From positions 1 to 9,738 of the forward strand of contig CAIYSH010000038.1 in the NCBI GenBank assembly GCA_903928755.1: a stretch of 9,738 nucleotides of DNA. Reading direction: 5' to 3'. This document shows, in pieces, positions 5,984-9,738 of the stretch. The DNA comes from an uncultured Alphaproteobacteria bacterium (lineage in GTDB: Bacteria > Pseudomonadota > Alphaproteobacteria > Caulobacterales > Caulobacteraceae). Both the position numbers and the translations under genes were made by a program. The first letter of the stretch is position 1, and each line of letters starts with the position of its first letter. The notes under the pieces were generated by a model, which saw nothing but the letters and a program-made list of their open reading frames with translations, did no database searches and was not told where the DNA came from.

Positions 5984-7498
5984 ATGGCGGCGATCGAGAC
6001 GGGAGCAGAACCTGGCGCAAAGCCGGTTTATTCCAATAATTACAAATCCCTGGTCCTGGCCCTTCTGGTGACGGCCTATACCTTCAACTTTATCGACCGG
6101 ACGATCATTTCGACCATCGGCCAGGCGATCAAGGTCGATCTCAAAATCACCGATACCCAATTGGGTCTGTTGGGCGGGCTGTATTTCGCCCTGCTCTACA
6201 CCCTGCTTGGCATACCCATTGCCCGGTTCGCCGAAAGGTTTTCGCGGGTCAACATCATCTCCGGTGCCATCGTGATCTGGTCGGCCTTCACCGCGCTCTG
6301 CGGCACGGCTTCGAATTTTGCCACACTTGCAGCCTTCCGGTTTGGTGTGGGCTTTGGCGAAGCGGGACTGTCCCCGCCCTCCCACTCCCTGATCAGTGAC
6401 TATTTCGAGCCCAAAAAGCGGGCATCTGCCCTGGCCGTCTATGCCTTCGGCATCCCTCTTGGGACCATGCTCGGGGCGATCATCGGCGGCTGGCTGGCCC
6501 AGAACTTCTCCTGGCGGATCGCCTTCATGCTGGTTGGTATTCCGGGCGTTCTGATCGCAATTGCCATCAAGGTCCTTATCAAGGAGCCAGCACGGGGGCA
6601 TTCAGAACCTGACAGTCCGTCCGCAGCGGCAGCCGCGCTGGAGGGGGCCAAGCCCTTCTCCATGGCCAATGAATTTTCCGAACTCTGGACCGTTACCAAG
6701 TCCCTGTTCGGCAAGTGGCCCGTCTTCCACATGATCATGGGCGTGACCCTGGCATCGTTTGGATCCTATGGTTCCGGCCAGTTCGTGCCGCCCTATTTCA
6801 CCCGGACATTTGGCCTGAACTATGCAGAAGTCGGGCTGATTACCGGCCTGGTCGGCGGGTTTTCTTCCGGTATCGGCACCTTGCTCGGAGGCTTCATCAC
6901 CGATGCCATGTCCAAACGCAGTGCCCGCTGGTACTCCCTGACGCCCGCCATCGGCCTGACCATCGCCACCCCGATCTACATTGCGGCCTATCTGCAGCCT
7001 TCCTGGCAGACCGCGGCGATGATCCTGCTGGTTCCCGGCATCTTCCACTACACCTATCTCGGCCCGACCTTCGGCGTGGTGCAGAACATGGTCGAGACCC
7101 GACGCCGGGCCACGGCTGCTGCGCTTTTGCTGTTCTTCCTGAATATTGTCGCCCTTGGCGGCGGCCCTCCCTTCACGGGTTGGGTCATTGACCACTTCGC
7201 CCAGTTCAACTTCAACCATCCCGGCAGCCACGGGATCATCGACTCCATCAGCCGGATGCTGGGCGGTGGGAACCTGGGTGGGGTGAACTTTGCGGAAGCC
7301 TGCCCGGGTGGGAAAGCACCAGAGGGCGCTGCGGCGGCCCTGGTTGCCAACTGCAAGGCCAGCCTCAATGGCGCGACGCGGTCAGGGATCATTGTCTCGA
7401 TCTGCTTCTATCTCTGGGCCGCATTCCACTATTTCCTCGGCTCCATCGGACTGGTCCAGGCCATGGCCAAGGCGCGTGCCGACCGCGGGGAGGCCTGA
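5984..7498 (+). CDS. Spinster-like MFS transporter
   Basis: A 504-residue, 12-segment Major Facilitator Superfamily carrier in the inner membrane. TM1 is about residues 22-38, followed by the family-typical FxDRTIISTIGQAIKVDL. TM2 is 58-80 and the motif-A-like loop GIPIARFAERFSR is 76-88. TM4 begins with FRFGVGFGEAGLSPPS (118-133), a motif-B-like region, and the soluble central loop is about 200-240. The second half starts at ~248. This pattern (GEAG, PPSHSLISDYF) is typical of spinster-type bacterial MFS proteins, often found near catabolic genes for aromatic or terpenoid compounds. Between TM11 and TM12 is a ~55-residue loop (405-462), predicted periplasmic, with Cys440 and Cys457. ATG 5984 is preceded by a weak GGGGGAA. 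Its stop lies 5 nt before the Rieske gene, so the carrier probably imports that enzyme's substrate or exports its product; this is inferred from position. Confidence 0.92.
   Translation: MAAIETGAEPGAKPVYSNNYKSLVLALLVTAYTFNFIDRTIISTIGQAIKVDLKITDTQLGLLGGLYFALLYTLLGIPIARFAERFSRVNIISGAIVIWSAFTALCGTASNFATLAAFRFGVGFGEAGLSPPSHSLISDYFEPKKRASALAVYAFGIPLGTMLGAIIGGWLAQNFSWRIAFMLVGIPGVLIAIAIKVLIKEPARGHSEPDSPSAAAAALEGAKPFSMANEFSELWTVTKSLFGKWPVFHMIMGVTLASFGSYGSGQFVPPYFTRTFGLNYAEVGLITGLVGGFSSGIGTLLGGFITDAMSKRSARWYSLTPAIGLTIATPIYIAAYLQPSWQTAAMILLVPGIFHYTYLGPTFGVVQNMVETRRRATAAALLLFFLNIVALGGGPPFTGWVIDHFAQFNFNHPGSHGIIDSISRMLGGGNLGGVNFAEACPGGKAPEGAAAALVANCKASLNGATRSGIIVSICFYLWAAFHYFLGSIGLVQAMAKARADRGEA
7487..7493 (+). 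promoter_or_regulatory. Ribosome binding site supporting the Rieske GTG start
   Basis: GGGGAGG inside the last codons of the transporter gene lies 10 nt before GTG 7504. This supports the GTG start and translational coupling of the two genes. Confidence 0.65.
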
Positions 7499-7503
7499 CG
7501 CCG

Positions 7504-8454
7504 GTGTTCGAAGGGTTTGCCAGGGTCTGGACGCCCCTTGCGGCCTCAGCGGCGCTGAAGCAGGCCCCGCTGGGGTTCACCCTGGCAGGTGAGAAGATCG
7601 TCCTCTTCCGTGACACGTCAGGGGCACCGGCCGCACTTCTGGACCGCTGCCCCCACCGCGGCGTTGCCCTGTCCCTTGGGCAGGTCAAAGCGAATGGCTG
7701 CCTGGAATGTCCCTTTCACGGCTGGCAGTTCAATGCCCGGGGTGTGAACCAGCATATCCCCTTCAATCCCCAGGCCCGGAGGGAGACCCTGGGCGCCACC
7801 CCCCTTCCTGTCCGGGAAATGGGCGATCTGATCTGGGTCTACACTGCGCCAGGTGTCGAAGCGCCGACAGAGCCAACCCCACCCGAGGGCCTGACGGACC
7901 CTGATCTCGCCCGCACCATCATCGAGCGGACCTGGAACTGTCACTGGACCCGGGCCATGGAAAACATGCTCGACAGTCCGCACCTGCCCTTTGTGCATCG
8001 CAAGACCATCGGCAAGTTCACGCGACGCTACATGACGCCCGACTCAACAATGACGGTGACCTGGGACGACACCGAATTCGGAGGTCTGACCCGCAGCCTG
8101 GTCGATGGCCGCGACGGTGGCGGGCGACTTGAGTTTCACAGACCAAACGTCATGGCCCTGCATATACCGATTCCAAACCGCCACCTGCGGATCCATGCTC
8201 TGGTCATTCCTGTCGACCAGCAACGCACCCGGTTGATGGTTGTCGGCAGTCGGGACTTCCTGAAATACCGATGGGCCCAGGGCCTGTTCGCTGCAAATTC
8301 CGCGCGCATTGCTGATGAGGACCGGGCGGTCGTGGAAAGTTCGTGGCCAAGCGAGGTTCCGCCGATCAGCCAGGAACACTCCGTCGCCACGGATCGCGCC
8401 ACCCTCGCATTCCGGAAGTATTATTTCGAGACCCTCAAACCCTCCGCCATCTGA
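7504..8454 (+). CDS. Rieske [2Fe-2S] oxygenase, alpha-subunit type
   Basis: A 316-residue cytoplasmic oxygenase. The Rieske domain (~1-115) carries C49-P-H51 and C69-P-F-H72 ([2Fe-2S] ligands). The catalytic domain (~135-316) has ENMLDSPHLPFVH, where D157 is the bridging acid and H160 and H165 are mononuclear-iron ligands, with the D-x2-H-x4-H spacing of naphthalene dioxygenase. The third, carboxylate ligand is probably D271 or D273 in IADEDRAVVES, by position only. The layout matches VanA/pheophorbide-oxygenase-like aryl demethylases and hydroxylases. It is a little shorter than most relatives, which run about 330-360. Such enzymes insert O2 or O-demethylate aromatic, terpenoid or steroid substrates using electrons from a reductase. 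No reductase or ferredoxin gene is in the window, so these must be encoded elsewhere. It is coupled to the MFS gene (5-nt gap). The substrate cannot be named from sequence. Confidence 0.93.
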   Translation: MFEGFARVWTPLAASAALKQAPLGFTLAGEKIVLFRDTSGAPAALLDRCPHRGVALSLGQVKANGCLECPFHGWQFNARGVNQHIPFNPQARRETLGATPLPVREMGDLIWVYTAPGVEAPTEPTPPEGLTDPDLARTIIERTWNCHWTRAMENMLDSPHLPFVHRKTIGKFTRRYMTPDSTMTVTWDDTEFGGLTRSLVDGRDGGGRLEFHRPNVMALHIPIPNRHLRIHALVIPVDQQRTRLMVVGSRDFLKYRWAQGLFAANSARIADEDRAVVESSWPSEVPPISQEHSVATDRATLAFRKYYFETLKPSAI

Positions 8455-8504
8455 AATCCGCGAAGCCTGATAAAGGGACAGGTGAGGAATCCGGGGGCCA
8501 GAAC

Positions 8505-8521
8505 ATTTTCGGGCGGAAAAT
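8505..8521. promoter_or_regulatory. 17-bp inverted repeat upstream of the secreted unknown gene
   Basis: ATTTTC-GGGCG-GAAAAT: perfect 6-bp arms with a 5-nt centre, 92 nt before the ATG at 8614 and 50 nt after the Rieske stop. It could be an operator or a short hairpin; the absence of a downstream T-tract argues against an intrinsic terminator. Confidence 0.35.
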
Positions 8522-8613
8522 ACTTGTTTCCATTGCCCGGTGCCCGGAGGCTCCGTAACCTGAAACCAGGACGGCGCGCCAATCGGCGAAGACCGTTGCC
8601 ATGGGAGATGAAA

Positions 8614-9738
8614 ATGACCCGCGCCGCTCACCTTGTCCTGGCCTGCGCCCTGCTGATCGGTGCCGCTCCGGCTCCCATGCTGGCGGCAACGACCTCCAAG
8701 CCGGCTCAGAATGTTCCATCTCCCTATCAGGGGCCCCGCAACGCGTTTGGCCAACCGGACCTCTCCGGTTACTGGTCGAATGCGACCCTGACCCCTGAAT
8801 CACGGAACCCTGCCCTGGGGAACCGCGCCGTCTTCACGGCTGATGAAGTGACAAAGCAGGAAAATGCCGTCGTCAAGGAAGTGGAAGACGGCAACAAGCC
8901 GATCGATCCAACCGTTGCGCCCAAGGTCGGCGGGGACGCCGTCAAGCCAGGTACTCGCCCCGAATTTGCGGGTGCCGGCGGTGCCGTCGGCGGCTATGAC
9001 AGAGGCTGGCTGGACCCTGGCAACAACATCATGCGCGTTCACGGGGAACCGCGAACCTCCTTCCTGACCACGCCGAACGGTCAGGTTCCCCAGCGCAAGG
9101 CCGGTGCACCGCCAGCGCCGCGGATGTTTTATGGTGGCCCGTCGCGGGGATCAGCCGCTGACTATGAAAACCGTTCCCTTGGTGAGCGCTGCATATTGTC
9201 GTTCGGCCGGAATGCCGGCCCCCCCATGTTCCCGAACGGATTCTACAACAACAATTACCAGATCCTGCAGACCCCTGACTCCGTGGTCATACAGGTAGAA
9301 ATGGTTCACGATTTACGTGTGATCCGGCTCAACGGAACCCACCGCACGGACGGTGTCCGGCCCTGGATGGGCGATGCCGTGGGACACTGGGAGGGGGACA
9401 CCCTGGTGGTTGAAACCACAAACATTCCCCAGCGCCAGGCCTACCGGGGCTCCTGGGAACACCTGACCGTCACGGAGCGGTTTACCCGCGCGGCCAAGGA
9501 CCGGATCCTCTACCAGTTCACGATCGACGATCCCAGCCTGTACGACAAACCCTGGGGCGGCGAATACGAGTTTTCGCCCCTGAACGGCGTCATCTATGAG
9601 TATGCGTGCCATGAGGGAAATTATGCCCTTCCCGGAATCCTTGCCGGTGCACGGTCAGAGGAAGAAGCCGTAGACGCAGCAAAGGCTGAGGCGGCTGCGG
9701 CCGCAGCCGCCAAGGCGGCAGCGGAGGCGGCCGCAGCA
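8614..9738 (+). CDS. Secreted protein of unknown function, 3' end beyond window
   Basis: The frame from ATG 8614 runs 375 codons without a stop to the window edge, so the gene is incomplete. GGGAG (8603-8607) is 6 nt upstream. Residues 1-24 are a signal peptide (R3, hydrophobic LVLACALLIGAA, cleavage near PMLA). The mature part begins with PxxAFGQPDLSGYWSNATLTPESR (41-64) and has a poorly structured Gly/Pro-rich stretch (100-180). It then holds a conserved core: SLGERCI (188-194), GHWEGDTLVVETTNI (257-271), ERFTR (288-292), and YEYACHEGNYALPGILAGAR (328-347). I recognise this as an uncharacterised secreted family common in sphingomonads, caulobacters and acidobacteria, with no known reaction. 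After residue 347 comes a Glu/Lys/Ala tail that becomes almost all alanine (359-375), probably helical. It follows the MFS-Rieske pair on the same strand after 159 nt, so a shared catabolic context is possible. The reading frame is certain; function is unknown. Confidence 0.88.
   Translation, partial: MTRAAHLVLACALLIGAAPAPMLAATTSKPAQNVPSPYQGPRNAFGQPDLSGYWSNATLTPESRNPALGNRAVFTADEVTKQENAVVKEVEDGNKPIDPTVAPKVGGDAVKPGTRPEFAGAGGAVGGYDRGWLDPGNNIMRVHGEPRTSFLTTPNGQVPQRKAGAPPAPRMFYGGPSRGSAADYENRSLGERCILSFGRNAGPPMFPNGFYNNNYQILQTPDSVVIQVEMVHDLRVIRLNGTHRTDGVRPWMGDAVGHWEGDTLVVETTNIPQRQAYRGSWEHLTVTERFTRAAKDRILYQFTIDDPSLYDKPWGGEYEFSPLNGVIYEYACHEGNYALPGILAGARSEEEAVDAAKAEAAAAAAAKAAAEAAAA

Noticed and set aside
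8545..8555. CGGAG-G-CTCCG palindrome as a terminator of the Rieske gene
   Set aside because: A one-base centre cannot form a hairpin without opening the stem, and no T-tract follows.
8641..8649. Lipoprotein box (VLAC) in the last gene's signal peptide
   Set aside because: The Cys is at residue 11, within the hydrophobic core rather than after it; a cleavage site near PMLA (residues 21-24) fits better.
8601..8798. Short ORF starting at ATG 8601
   Set aside because: It overlaps the 8614 gene in another frame. The 8614 frame has a signal peptide and conserved motifs and stays open to the window end.
9691..9710. Perfect 20-bp palindrome GCGGCTGCGGCCGCAGCCGC
   Set aside because: It lies inside the alanine-codon run of the last gene; GCN repeats produce such palindromes by composition alone.

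Overview
The window reads as a stretch of GC-rich (about 60% by eye) alphaproteobacterial chromosome, most like Caulobacterales or Sphingomonadales. This placement is inferred from the mix of protein families (secreted M20 peptidase, spinster-type MFS carrier, short Rieske oxygenase, TPR-GT41 glycosyltransferase, and a secreted uncharacterised family common in these groups) and from a TTAACCAT box of the CtrA-associated kind upstream of a response regulator. All seven genes lie on the + strand. The first and last are cut by the window edges. I saw no tRNA, rRNA, CRISPR array, insertion sequence or integrase.

Layout. 1-1134: 3' part of an M28-like peptidase-fold protein whose metal-binding motifs look degenerate. 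1289-2704: an exported M20-family metallo-hydrolase with an intact active site. 2814-3245: a stand-alone CheY-like receiver protein. 3359-5866: a large protein with eleven tetratricopeptide repeats fused to a GT41 (O-GlcNAc-transferase-like) catalytic region. 5984-7498: a spinster-like MFS transporter. 7504-8454: a Rieske [2Fe-2S] oxygenase alpha-subunit-type protein, 5 nt after the transporter and almost certainly co-translated with it. 8614 to the window end: a secreted protein of unknown function, still open at base 9738, with an alanine-rich tail.

Functionally there are three neighbourhoods: a peptide-hydrolysis pair (one probably inactive, one active and exported); a signalling/glycosylation pair (receiver protein plus TPR-GT41 enzyme); and an uptake/oxidation module (MFS carrier, Rieske oxygenase, secreted unknown). 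No electron-transfer partner for the Rieske protein and no histidine kinase for the receiver are in the window.

The gaps are all under 160 nt. Three of them carry a similar 12-bp partial palindrome (consensus about ATTYYCNGRAAT) 60-90 nt upstream of the next start, and a fourth carries a wider-spaced version. The gap before the GT41 gene also holds a nested inverted repeat that could fold into a leader hairpin. These non-coding signals, the receiver/GT41 pairing and the transporter-Rieske-unknown trio are the parts most worth following. I did not find an obviously new multi-gene defence or mobile system.
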